Origin: VXNE01 sp965217825
GTDB taxonomy: Bacteria > Pseudomonadota > Gammaproteobacteria > Pseudomonadales > Azotimanducaceae
Assembly: GCA_965217825.1 (NCBI GenBank)
Contig: OZ244571.1
Span: 806,001-870,000 of the forward strand
Direction of reading: 5' to 3'
Length of the DNA stretch: 64,000 nt
Shown piece after piece: positions 1-8,555 of this stretch. Position numbers and translations under genes: made by a program. The first letter of the stretch is position 1; each line of letters opens with the position of its first letter. The notes under the pieces were generated by a model that made no database searches, was not told where the DNA came from, and saw nothing but the letters and a program-made list of their open reading frames with translations.

Positions 1-2
1 TG

Positions 3-332
3 CCGCTGGGCGCGGGGAGCCGGTTCGCGGTCGCGCGGGCGGCGCCTTACGCGGCAGCCGGCGCGGGCTGGCGGCTGTTCGGGTCGGACGGCCGTGACCT
101 GCGGGCGGTGTTCTCCCTCGGCCTGGGCGGCGGCGTCCTGTCGCCGCAGACGATGCGCGCGGGCCTGGCGTGGCGCGCGTCGTCGTCGGCGTGGAGCTGG
201 ACCGCCTACGCGGGCCGCTCGCGGGTTGCTGCGTGGGTGGGGATACCGGGCCACCGGGAGGCGGGCCGCGGCCGGTCGCCAGCGCGGGCGTCGGGCCGGG
301 AGGCGCTGCTGATGTTCGAGGCACGGCTCTGA
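3..332 (+). CDS. 3' end of an unrecognised protein (5' truncated by window edge)
   Basis: One frame is open from the window edge to a TGA at 330-332, giving about 109 residues. Its third codon positions are almost all G or C, which fits a real high-GC gene better than the two overlapping open frames. The product is rich in Gly, Ala, Arg, Ser and Trp and ends in LLMFEARL. Alternating small/aromatic stretches such as AYAGRSRVAAWVG could be the last strands of an outer-membrane barrel, but the terminal Leu instead of Phe makes that weak. I do not recognise the family. It is followed 185 bases later by the DotH/DsbA-like gene on the same strand and shares its extreme GC content, so the two may belong to one acquired segment. 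Confidence 0.45.
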   Translation, partial: PLGAGSRFAVARAAPYAAAGAGWRLFGSDGRDLRAVFSLGLGGGVLSPQTMRAGLAWRASSSAWSWTAYAGRSRVAAWVGIPGHREAGRGRSPARASGREALLMFEARL

Positions 333-516
333 TGGCGGCGGCGTTGAGGAACGGCGGCTCCGGGCGGGCCTGCGTGGATGCGTTCGCGTTGGACTGCGGC
401 GGCGCTACGGTCGCCGTAGGCGCCTCGACGGAGGATCCGAGGGCGACGGTGCGTTCGACGAGCCGGAGTTGGGGCGAGAGTGCGCATGTCGGCCCGGCCG
501 GCGAGAGGAGACAGTC

Positions 517-1635
517 ATGACTGATGGGAACGAACCGAGCCGGCGGCGGCCTTGGGCCGCGCCCCTGGCGCTGGCCTTGCTGGTCGGGTTCGGAGGTTGC
601 GAGCGGGCCGAGAACGCGAATTCGGGCGCCGCGGCGCGCGTCATCGAGCTGACCTTGGCGTCCGAGGAAGCGACGCCGGTGGTGGCGGCGCGGGCGGGAC
701 GGGTGACGACGCTGGCTTTCGCGGACGCCGATGGCGCGCCCTGGCCGATCGCGGAGATCGCGGCGCCCGAGACGGAAGGGCTGCTGGCCGAGCGCGTGCG
801 GAGCCGCCGGCATGTGGCGACGCTTCGCGCGCGGGATGAAGTGGGACCGGCGAACGTCGTCGTCTTCCTCGAGGGCCTCGACGCGCCCGTGCATCTGGAT
901 GTGGTCTCCGCGGGCGCGGCTGCGGAGACGCGGGTGGAGATCCGCGTGGCGAGGCCTGCGGGATCGGGCGAACGCGGCGGCGAGGACGGTTCGGTTGCCG
1001 CGCTGGCGCCAGGCGCGCCGATGGAAGCGATCATCCGGGACTATCTGCTCGCCAACCCCGATGTCCTGCGCGAGGCGCTGGACCCGAAACGGCAACTCTC
1101 GGCGCAAGCGTCGCGGCTGCGGGGGGAGTTTCTCGGCGCGCCGGAGGTTCCCGCGGCGGGCGATCTGGAGGCGCCGGTCACGGTGGTGGAGTTCTTCGAC
1201 TACCGCTGCGGGTTCTGCAAGCGGTCGCTGGAGGCGGTGCGGACGGCCCTGGAGCGGCCGGGAGTGCGCGTGGAACTGCGCGAATACCCGATTCTGGGGG
1301 ACGAGAGCCTGCGCGCGTCGCGCCTGGCGCTGGCTGCGGGCCTGCAGGGCCGATACCTGGACGCGCACGTCGCCCTGATGGAGCGCGAAGACGGTTTCGG
1401 CGAGGAGATGATCGGCGAGCTGGCGGGCGCGCTCGGATTGGACGCGGCGCGGCTGCGCGCCGACATGGAGTCTGCGGAGGTGCGGGCGCGGATCGATGCG
1501 AACCGCGATCTCGCGGGTCGGCTCGGCGTGACGGGCACGCCGGCGTTTTTTGTCGCGGGACCGGAGCGGATCGAGGCGGCGCCGGGGGCGCTGGACGCGG
1601 CGCGGATGAATCAGTTGATCGACGCGGCGGGATAG
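517..1635 (+). CDS. DotH/IcmK-like domain fused to a DsbA-type thiol oxidoreductase, probable lipoprotein
   Basis: The ATG at 517 is chosen because GAGAGGAG lies just upstream; an earlier in-frame ATG at 469 lacks this. The product is 372 residues. Residues 9-28 form an Arg-rich then hydrophobic leader ending in GFGGC (C28), a plausible though imperfect lipobox. Residues 42-145 resemble the DotH/IcmK/TraN core of type IVB secretion and conjugation systems, with the hallmark pattern RVTTLAFADADGAPWPIAE. Residues 168-190 look like the short N-terminal helix region of ScsC-type proteins. Residues 220-370 are a DsbA-like thioredoxin with catalytic C231-G-F-C234 and a cis-proline TGTPAFF motif. 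Inferred role: periplasmic or outer-membrane-attached disulfide chemistry linked to an envelope machine. The oxidoreductase half is secure; the DotH half is a pattern match. GC content is higher than in the genes that follow. Confidence 0.75.
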   Translation: MTDGNEPSRRRPWAAPLALALLVGFGGCERAENANSGAAARVIELTLASEEATPVVAARAGRVTTLAFADADGAPWPIAEIAAPETEGLLAERVRSRRHVATLRARDEVGPANVVVFLEGLDAPVHLDVVSAGAAAETRVEIRVARPAGSGERGGEDGSVAALAPGAPMEAIIRDYLLANPDVLREALDPKRQLSAQASRLRGEFLGAPEVPAAGDLEAPVTVVEFFDYRCGFCKRSLEAVRTALERPGVRVELREYPILGDESLRASRLALAAGLQGRYLDAHVALMEREDGFGEEMIGELAGALGLDAARLRADMESAEVRARIDANRDLAGRLGVTGTPAFFVAGPERIEAAPGALDAARMNQLIDAAG

Positions 1636-1769
1636 AGGCCGCCGCCGGTCGCGGGGTTCGGGCTCGAGAGATGGCGCGCATCCCGGTCGGGGGCGGCGTC
1701 CGACGCGTCTCCCGAGGGCTAAACCGTCGCGGGTGGTCCCCGCCGTTCAGTTCGACTTCGAGGTCTCGT

Positions 1770-3319
1770 CTAGCGCCGGTACGATTTCAATAGATCGACA
1801 AGGCTGGCCGTAGACGCGTCCATGGTGTCGTCGGGGCCTGCGCCAAGCGCGTCGTAGACACGGCGCGCAATCTGCTTGCCGAGTTCCACGCCCCATTGGT
1901 CGAATGGATTGATACGCCAGATCACGCTCTGACAGAACACCTTGTGCTCGTACAGGGCGAGCAGGTTGCCGAGGTTCCGGCCATCGAGGCGGTCGAGCAG
2001 GATGGTCGTAGACGGATGGTTCCCGGCGACGGCTCGATGCGGCGCATCGGTCGAAGGATCTTCCGTTTCAGCACCCGCAAACATGGCTTCGCCTTGGCCG
2101 ACGCAGTTGGCGAGTAGCCACCGGTGCTGATCGACGAGGTCATGGCCGGGGTCGGCGACGGCGATGAAATCGGCGCTGAACGCACGCGTTCCCTGATGCA
2201 GCAACTGGTGGAACGCGTGCTGGCCGTCGGTTTCTTCGCCGCCCCAGATCACCGGCGCCGTGGGCACCCGTGACCGGCCGCCGTCGATGCGGACCGACTT
2301 GCCGTTGCTTTCCATTTCCAGTTGTTGCAGGAATTGGGGCAGTGTCGCCAGACGGTGGTCATATACCAACACCGCGTGGGTCGAAGCGCCGAGGAAATTG
2401 CTGTTCCAGATTCCGAGTAGCGCCAGCAGCGCGGGAAGGTTTTCTGCAAGACGCGAGGTGCGGAAGTGACGGTCCATGTGGTGGGCGCCGTCAATGAGTT
2501 CGCGAAGACCCGCTTCTCCCAGGGCGAGCGCGATCGGCAGCCCCACCGCCGACCAGAGCGAATAGCGACCGCCGATCCAGTCCCACATCCTGAGACAGTG
2601 GCTCGCGGGAATACCAAAACGGCGCGCGGCGTCGACGTTGGCGGTCACGGCGACGAAGTGACGCCCGACCGCGTTCGCATCCCGGTGCGTTCGAGCAGCC
2701 AGCTTCGGGCATAGCGCGCGTTGGACATCGTTTCCAGCGTCTCGAACGACTTCGAAGCGACGACGATCAGGGTTTCATTGGGATCGAGGCGCGTGAATGC
2801 CCGGATGGCGGCGGTTCCGTCCACATTCGAGAGAAAGCGAATGTCCAAATCTCCGCCAAGTGCTTTGACCACGAGTTCGGGTCCGAGGCGTGAGCCGCCG
2901 ATCCCGATGTGCACCACGGTGGAGAACGGCTTGCCGGTGGCACCGCGCCAGCGGCCGTCTCGCACGCGCCTCGCGAGATCCAGCATTCGCGCCTGTTCTG
3001 CTTCGATGAGATCGGCGACGGCTTCGGGCCTTTTGCCATGCGGCGCGCGCATTGCGGTGTGCAGGGCGGCCCGACTTTCCGATGGATTGACGACGGCGCC
3101 CTCGAACAGGTCTTCGATGGCGGATTGCAGATCGCTCTCTTCGGCAAGCGCGATCAGCGCATCGATGACTTCGTCATCCACCCGCTGCCTGGAAAAGTCC
3201 ATCAGCAGTCCGCCGGTGGCCAGACGCATGGGCACGGGACTGGATTGGCTGCCGCGACGTTCTTGCGCCGAAAGGGCCTTGAGCTGTCTCCAGGACCGCA
3301 GTTCTTCGGGGCCCGTCAT
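1770..3319 (-). pseudogene. pgi: Glucose-6-phosphate isomerase, reading frame broken near 2650-2675
   Basis: Two overlapping minus-strand frames together cover the isomerase. The first (start 3319, stop TGA at 2645-2647) encodes the N-terminal half with IGIGGSRLGPELV and VASKSFETLETM. The second (about 2670 down to 1770) continues with GRHFVAVTANV, WDWIGGRYSLWSAVGLP, LEMESNGKS (catalytic Glu) and TDGQHAFHQ (catalytic His). A span of 1550 bases is not divisible by three, and inserting one base near ATGCGAACGCGG restores a continuous protein of about 516 residues (E. coli Pgi is 549). The start overlaps the panC stop by four bases, so it ends the pcnB-dNK-panB-panC-pgi run. All visible catalytic residues survive, so either the mutation is recent or it is an assembly error. 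If intact, the enzyme interconverts glucose-6-phosphate and fructose-6-phosphate in the cytoplasm. Confidence 0.85.
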
Positions 3320-4155
3320 TGGCCCGGCCCCGGGTCGATATTGTCGATCAGGCGCGCCTTGCCCAACCTCGCCGCTGCCAGGATGCGCAGGCGCTCGCTC
3401 TCCGCCCGGGGACTGCGGAGCGTGTTCGCATCCCGCACCGCGACGTAATCGATTTCGAATCCGGCATCATCGAGCGTATTTCGTCCATCCCGCTCGATGA
3501 CGCGGTAACGCCGGTCGCCGTGTTGGATGGCGTCGCGAACGGAACACAAGGTCTGATACAGGGTGGGCGCGACCGCGCGTTCGGCGTCCGACAGGTACTG
3601 ATTCCTGCTCGATAGCGCCAGGCCATCGGCGGCGCGCACGGTGGGCACGCCGATGATCGTTGTCGGGATGTCGAGGTACCGCACCATGGATCGAATCAGC
3701 GTGAGCTGTTGCCAATCCTTTTCGCCGAAAAAGGCGTAGTCGGACCCGACGATGTTGAACAGCTTTGCGACGACCGTGGCCACGCCGTCGAAATGGCCGG
3801 GACGGCTACGCCCGCAGAGAAGCCGGGACAGCGACGGAAGCGTCACCTTCACCGCCTGACTCGCACGGGAAAAAACTTCCTGCACGGGCGGCGCGAAGAC
3901 CAGGTCGACGCCTGCGGACTCGAGCTTGTCCGTGTCGGCGCGTAGCGTTCTTGGATAGTTGCCCAAGTCCTCGGAGGGACCAAATTGCAGCGGATTGACG
4001 AAGATGCTGACGACGGTGGTATCGCAGCGTCCAACCGAGGCGTCGACCAGTGCCATGTGGCCATCGTGAAGATTGCCCATGGTCGGGACGAGACCAACCC
4101 CCGTCGCACCTTGCAGCGCCGCTCGCAGATCCTGGATTGTCGATAACGTCTCCAA
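3316..4155 (-). CDS. panC: Pantothenate synthetase
   Basis: Joins pantoate and beta-alanine using ATP to give pantothenate, the precursor of coenzyme A. The 279-residue product has the usual family length. It carries the nucleotide-binding PTMGNLHDGHMALV motif near residue 24, FVNPLQFGPSEDLGNYPRT, the GVATVV segment, the FFGEKDWQQ motif, and LALSSRNQYLS, the counterpart of the KMSKS-like loop. It follows panB by 27 bases and overlaps the pgi start by four bases (ATGA), so it is probably co-transcribed and translationally coupled. No panD (aspartate decarboxylase) is visible nearby, so beta-alanine must come from elsewhere. Confidence 0.96.
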   Translation of the reverse strand: METLSTIQDLRAALQGATGVGLVPTMGNLHDGHMALVDASVGRCDTTVVSIFVNPLQFGPSEDLGNYPRTLRADTDKLESAGVDLVFAPPVQEVFSRASQAVKVTLPSLSRLLCGRSRPGHFDGVATVVAKLFNIVGSDYAFFGEKDWQQLTLIRSMVRYLDIPTTIIGVPTVRAADGLALSSRNQYLSDAERAVAPTLYQTLCSVRDAIQHGDRRYRVIERDGRNTLDDAGFEIDYVAVRDANTLRSPRAESERLRILAAARLGKARLIDNIDPGPGQ

Positions 4156-4182
4156 TGATTGAAACCCTGCGCGACAGGCGTG

Positions 4183-5004
4183 TCAGGCGAAGCAGTGCTC
4201 GGGACCAGGGAAGATGCCTGCCTTCACCGCTGTAGCGTAGGCTTCGAAAGCGCCGGGAATACCCGCCTCGCTCTCCGGCAGGAAGTTCTTGACGAATTTC
4301 GGCACCCGCATCGCTGGCGGCGTCAAACCCAACATGTCGTGCATCACCATGATCTGACCATCTGTGTGCGGACCCGCGCCAATGCCGATAACGGGAATAC
4401 GCAAACGCTCCGTGATCGTCCTGGCCAGGGACACGGGCACACATTCGAGCAACAGAATCGAGGCGCCGGCTTCTTCGAGTATCGTTGCTTCCTCGATGAT
4501 CTCGTTGGCTTGTTCGGTGTTCCGTCCCTGCACGCGAAAGCCGCCCAGGCGGTTGATGGATTGGGGGGTCAGGCCCATGTGCGCGCAAACCGGAATACCG
4601 CGTTCGCTCAGCAACCGCGTCGACTCGGACAGCCAGGCGCCGCCTTCAAGCTTCACCATGTGCGCCCCGGCGCGCATCAGCGCCGCTGCGCTTTCCAATG
4701 ATTGAGAAGACGATGCGTAGGTCATGAAGGGCAGATCGGCCATGATGAGGCTGCCCCTGTTCCCGGTCTTGACGCATTGCATGTGATAGATCACGTCGTC
4801 GAGGGTGACGGGCAGGGTACTGTCCTGGCCCTGCAACACCATGCCGAGGGAGTCTCCCACGAGTAACACGTCGACGCCCGCATTGCTGATGATTTCTGCG
4901 AACAGGGCGTCGTAAGCCGTCAAAGCCGCGAACTTCTCGTGGCGCCTTTTCATGGCCGACAGGGTGTTGATGGAGACCGGTGCGGTTCGTGTCTGGCTGC
5001 TCAT
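4183..5004 (-). CDS. panB: 3-methyl-2-oxobutanoate hydroxymethyltransferase
   Basis: Transfers a hydroxymethyl group from methylenetetrahydrofolate to 2-oxoisovalerate to make ketopantoate, the first committed step of pantothenate synthesis. The 273-residue product is a TIM barrel with LTAYDALFAEI near residue 28, the metal-binding VLLVGDSLGMVL, LPFMTYASS, AHMVKLEGG, CAHMGLTPQS, LLLECVP and the conserved GIGAGPHTDGQIMV loop. It lies 14 bases after the deoxynucleoside kinase gene and 27 before panC in a tightly packed minus-strand operon. Length and motifs are normal for a gammaproteobacterial PanB. Confidence 0.97.
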   Translation of the reverse strand: MSSQTRTAPVSINTLSAMKRRHEKFAALTAYDALFAEIISNAGVDVLLVGDSLGMVLQGQDSTLPVTLDDVIYHMQCVKTGNRGSLIMADLPFMTYASSSQSLESAAALMRAGAHMVKLEGGAWLSESTRLLSERGIPVCAHMGLTPQSINRLGGFRVQGRNTEQANEIIEEATILEEAGASILLLECVPVSLARTITERLRIPVIGIGAGPHTDGQIMVMHDMLGLTPPAMRVPKFVKNFLPESEAGIPGAFEAYATAVKAGIFPGPEHCFA

Positions 5005-5018
5005 CCGTGGACCTTCGC

Positions 5019-5708
5019 TTACAACAACGTTGGATCGGGGTTGAAATACTGGCGACTACCTTCCATGTCGGCCAGGCGTTCCACCAGGGAATCGAAGTGT
5101 TGGTCGTTGCCGAAATCGACGTTGGCCGCGTTCACGATCAGAAGCGGTGACCGGTCGTAATAGTGGAAAAACTCGGTGTAGGCTGCGCAAAGCGCTGTCA
5201 GATAGTTGGCGTCCATCTGTTGTTCGAAACCTATCCCTCGCCGCCGGATGCGGCGCAACAACACGGACACGGGCGCCTGCAAATACACGACAAGGTCCGG
5301 GGACGGCGGCTGCAGGTCCAGGGCTTGGTGGATTCTGTCGTAGAGCTCCAACTCGTTCTTGTCCAGATTGAGTTCCGCGAACAACCTGTCCTTTTCTATC
5401 AGGAAATCGGCAATGAGGACGGACCCCAACAGATCATCTCTGACCTGCGCGATTTGCTGCGCGCGATGTAGCAGAAAAAAAAGTTGCGTCGGCAGTGCAT
5501 GGCGGCGGCCTTCCCGGTAGAACCGGTCCAGAAACGGGTTTTCAGTGGACGGTTCCAGCAACAAGGGATAGCTGAAAGACTCCGCCAACCGTCTGGCAAG
5601 GGTCGTCTTGCCGACGCCGATCGGACCTTCGATCGCGATGTAGCCGGGAAGTCGGCTCGCGGGACCCGTCGGGCGCGAAGCAGCGGAATCAGTGTGGCGC
5701 GCATTCAT
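5019..5708 (-). CDS. Deoxynucleoside kinase family protein
   Basis: A 229-residue member of the deoxynucleoside (dAdo/dGuo/dCyd) kinase family, which phosphorylates salvaged deoxynucleosides with ATP. The P-loop GPIGVGKT is at residues 28-35. YPLLLEPSTENPFLDRFY contains the conserved Glu that contacts the sugar hydroxyl, SVLIADFLIEKDRLFA corresponds to the DRS/ERS region, and VLLRRIRRRG supplies the Arg-rich lid. In related gammaproteobacteria a folK gene usually lies between pcnB and panB. Here this kinase is the only gene in that gap and no folK is seen. Substrate preference cannot be read from the sequence. It lies 60 bases after pcnB on the same strand. Confidence 0.9.
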   Translation of the reverse strand: MNARHTDSAASRPTGPASRLPGYIAIEGPIGVGKTTLARRLAESFSYPLLLEPSTENPFLDRFYREGRRHALPTQLFFLLHRAQQIAQVRDDLLGSVLIADFLIEKDRLFAELNLDKNELELYDRIHQALDLQPPSPDLVVYLQAPVSVLLRRIRRRGIGFEQQMDANYLTALCAAYTEFFHYYDRSPLLIVNAANVDFGNDQHFDSLVERLADMEGSRQYFNPDPTLL

Positions 5709-5768
5709 GTTTCAAGTGAACACGGATAGTCTCCGAACGCCAAGCGATGCTGCGTGAGTTCGCGTGCA

Positions 5769-7124
5769 CTATTCGGGACGAATCTGGCGGGCATCTGCGG
5801 CTTTGCGACCACGGTATCGCCGGCGTCGGCGCCTTCGCGGTCGCGATACTGGGGTGCTCCCCTCAGTCTCTCGCGTCGTCTGGATGTCGGTCCACCATTG
5901 CACGAGTTCAGGGTCCGCTTCGTCCACCTCCGCCCGAAGCGCCAGGAAGTCGTAAGCCGCGCGAAATCGGGGGTGTTCGAGGATGTCCCGCGCCGTCTTC
6001 CGCTCCAGGCGCGTTTGCAGTCGCCAAACATCGCGGATGAAGAAGGTCAGGCGCCTGGGAATCGCGACGGTCAACGCCTGTTCGCCGATAACGGCGTGAG
6101 CGGCCTTCAGTCGTTCGTCCGCTGCATTGCTGGAGGTGGCGGAAAGCGCGCTGCGTCGTTGGAACTCGGGCCAGCACATGGCGGCAAGCAGGAAACCGCT
6201 TGTCACCGGCTTGTCCTCTCGGATGCGATCATCGGTGCTTTGCAGCGCTACGCGGACGATGGAGTCTTCATTTTCGAACAACGGAAAGAGGATTTCGGGA
6301 AGGCCGAATCGGCGCATGAGCGTCCACGCAGAAGCAGCATGCCCCCGCATGAACAGCTTGTTGAACTCGTCGAACAGGCGCGACGGTGATATCGCGGTCA
6401 ATAGTTCGCCGAGTGGAGCGATGGCGCGCTCGGTGTCGGCATGGAGTCGAAAATCGAGTTTCGCAGCGAACCTTATCGCCCGCAGGATTCGAACAGGGTC
6501 TTCGCGAAAACGCGTCTTCGGGTCGCCGATGGTCCGAAGGATGCGATCCCCGATGTCCCGCAAGCCGTCACTGTAATCCAACAGCACATCATCGATGGGA
6601 TCGTAATAGAGGGCATTGACAGTAAAGTCGCGACGAAGCGCGTCTTCATCCAGGTTACCGTAGAGATTGTCCCGCAGGATGACGCCATCCACCGAGCGAT
6701 GATTCGCGTCGGACTCGATCTGGTCGTCGTCCGTCTCTTCGGGATTGCCGCGCCGGAAGGTCGAGACTTCGATGAATTCGCCGCGGAACTGCACGTGGGC
6801 TATGCGAAATCGTCTTCCTACGAGTCGCGCGCGAGGAAACACGGCCTTGACTTCCTCCGGCGTGGCATCTGTGGCGACGTCGAAGTCCTTTGGCGTGCCG
6901 CCGAGCAGCAGATCCCGCACACAGCCACCGACCAGGTAGGCGTCGAAACTCGCTTCGCGTAGCGCCTTGACGACGGTGACCGCATTCGCTGACAAGACGC
7001 TCTGCTGAAGTTGCGGATTGACGGTCCTTGGAGGTGGCGCTTCGCTCAAGAAACTTTCGCTGTTCGGATTTGTCGGGGGGATGTTAGGGTGCCGGTGGAA
7101 AAAGGGGAAGCCCGAGTTAGGCAA
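5769..7124 (-). CDS. pcnB: Poly(A) polymerase I
   Basis: Adds 3' poly(A) tails to RNA and so promotes its decay. The product has 451 residues from a TTG at 7124, seven bases after the regulator stop codon; a second TTG (SEAPPPRTV...) about 27 codons in is an alternative, and no ATG is available near the N-terminus. The nucleotidyltransferase core is clear: DAYLVGGCVRDLLLGG, the catalytic acidic pair in KDFDVATDATPEEV, the RRF motif in LVGRRFRIAHV, LRRDFTVNALYYDP, and FREDPVRILRAIRFAAKL. The C-terminus is very basic (RPRRRRRRRYRGRKA), typical of bacterial PcnB rather than CCA-adding enzymes. It follows the CbrB-like gene as in Pseudomonas. Confidence 0.95.
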   Translation of the reverse strand: MPNSGFPFFHRHPNIPPTNPNSESFLSEAPPPRTVNPQLQQSVLSANAVTVVKALREASFDAYLVGGCVRDLLLGGTPKDFDVATDATPEEVKAVFPRARLVGRRFRIAHVQFRGEFIEVSTFRRGNPEETDDDQIESDANHRSVDGVILRDNLYGNLDEDALRRDFTVNALYYDPIDDVLLDYSDGLRDIGDRILRTIGDPKTRFREDPVRILRAIRFAAKLDFRLHADTERAIAPLGELLTAISPSRLFDEFNKLFMRGHAASAWTLMRRFGLPEILFPLFENEDSIVRVALQSTDDRIREDKPVTSGFLLAAMCWPEFQRRSALSATSSNAADERLKAAHAVIGEQALTVAIPRRLTFFIRDVWRLQTRLERKTARDILEHPRFRAAYDFLALRAEVDEADPELVQWWTDIQTTRETEGSTPVSRPRRRRRRRYRGRKAADARQIRPE

Positions 7125-7130
7125 TATGCG

Positions 7131-8504
7131 CTAGCCGAAGTCCCGGCGTGGTCGGCGAGTGCGCGTGCGCCGACGCGGAATGCTATAGCGCTTCCGCCGC
7201 TCCCAGAGGTTCTTTCGGCTAATGCCGAGCTTGGCAGCCAGTTCGGTCTCGGTAAAACGGTCCTGGTTATCGGTAACGAACCGGACGAAGTAGTCTTGCA
7301 GGGAAACGTGGTCTCCTGGATCGTCGTCGTTTACGGCTGGATCGGGTTCGCGGTCTGACCAGCCGGCGTCTTGCAGTCGACCGGCGTCAATGGCGAGAAG
7401 TTCGGCGCCAATCGCGGTTCGCTCGCAAAGAATGACAGCGCGTTCGACGGCGTTCTCGAGTTCTCGCAGGTTTCCGGGCCAGTGGTATTTCGCGATTGCG
7501 ACACGCGCCTCGTCGGAAAATGTCAATCCGGGCTTGTTCATCGAGACGGCATGGTGGTCGAGCAGAGCCTTGGCAAGCTCGACGATATCTTCGCCGCGCC
7601 GCCGCAGCGGCGGAACCGTGAGTGACGCCGCGTTGAGGTGATGAAATAGCTCTTCACGGAACTGTCCAATCACTGCCAAACGCTCGATGTTGCGATGCGT
7701 CGCCGCAATGATGCGTACATCGGGCCAGCGCGTGGACGCGGGCACATGGTCTTCGATGTCGGGCAGGTGTGGAACTCGCGTTGCAGATCCACGAAAAAAG
7801 TGGATGAGGCGGTCTTGTGTCGATAGCGGTAGTTCGCCCACTTCCTTGAGAAACAGCGTACCTCCATCCGCGGCTTGCAGAAGTCCGGCCGCTGGTGCAT
7901 TGGCCGGGCCGTGGCCGAACAGTTCCGACTCGATCAGTGACTGGGGCGTAGCGGCACAGTTGAGGGAGATCAAGGGCGCGTGTCGGCGCTGGCCGGACGC
8001 GTGCAAGGCGCGGGCCACGAGTTCCTTGCCAGTGCCGGGTTCGCCTTCAATCAACACGGTCGACTCGGTAGGCGCGACCATCTCTATTCGCTGGAACAAT
8101 TCCCGCATCGCGCTACAGGAACCTCGCAGGAGCCAGGTATCGTGTCTCGGTGGTTGCGGAGTGTCGTCGGAATCCTCCGAGGTGACGCGTTCAAGCGCCC
8201 TCAGCAGTTCGCCGGGATCGAAAGAGCGCGGTAGATAGTCGGCCGCGCCTTCTCGAATGGCGTCGACTGCGGCACGTATGCTTGCCTTGTCGGCGATAAG
8301 AATAAGGGGGACATTCCGATCCACCGGAACAGCGACGCCGGGATCCAACGTAGAGCGGGCGTTGGCAACTACCGCTGCGAACTTTTTGGTGCCTGACTGC
8401 GGAAATCGTGCAGCTTGGTCGACGGCATAACCATTGCGCTCAAGTAGATCGCACAACTTTTCGCGGTATCCGGGATTCGGCTCGACAACAAGAATCTGCG
8501 TCAT
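7131..8504 (-). CDS. CbrB-position NtrC-type regulator with degenerate receiver and AAA+ domains
   Basis: A 457-residue protein in NtrC architecture: receiver (1-105), AAA+ domain (about 122-350) and Fis-type helix-turn-helix at the C-terminus (ETELAAKLGISRKNLWERR). By position between gluQ and pcnB it corresponds to Pseudomonas CbrB. The receiver lacks the phospho-acceptor Asp (VVANAR with N48 where Asp is expected), starts VVEPN rather than VVDDD, and has PRSF where KPF is usual. Walker A (GEPGTGKE, 154-161) is intact. After ELFGH (194-198) the GAFTGA loop is absent, the Walker B Asp is Lys (GGTLFLKE, K220), and FHHLN replaces the YYRLN arginine-finger segment. These losses argue against sigma-54 activation; it more likely acts as a DNA-binding regulator. 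No CbrA-like sensor kinase is adjacent. Confidence 0.88.
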   Translation of the reverse strand: MTQILVVEPNPGYREKLCDLLERNGYAVDQAARFPQSGTKKFAAVVANARSTLDPGVAVPVDRNVPLILIADKASIRAAVDAIREGAADYLPRSFDPGELLRALERVTSEDSDDTPQPPRHDTWLLRGSCSAMRELFQRIEMVAPTESTVLIEGEPGTGKELVARALHASGQRRHAPLISLNCAATPQSLIESELFGHGPANAPAAGLLQAADGGTLFLKEVGELPLSTQDRLIHFFRGSATRVPHLPDIEDHVPASTRWPDVRIIAATHRNIERLAVIGQFREELFHHLNAASLTVPPLRRRGEDIVELAKALLDHHAVSMNKPGLTFSDEARVAIAKYHWPGNLRELENAVERAVILCERTAIGAELLAIDAGRLQDAGWSDREPDPAVNDDDPGDHVSLQDYFVRFVTDNQDRFTETELAAKLGISRKNLWERRKRYSIPRRRTRTRRPRRDFG

Positions 8505-8555
8505 TGGGACAAGATGCTATGAAAACAACGCTGGCGCAAGGCGCGTGCCGCAAAC

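Noticed and set aside
405..1034. Minus-strand open frame opposite the DotH/DsbA-like gene
   Set aside because: Low-complexity Ser/Ala/Arg/Pro translation typical of antisense high-GC sequence.
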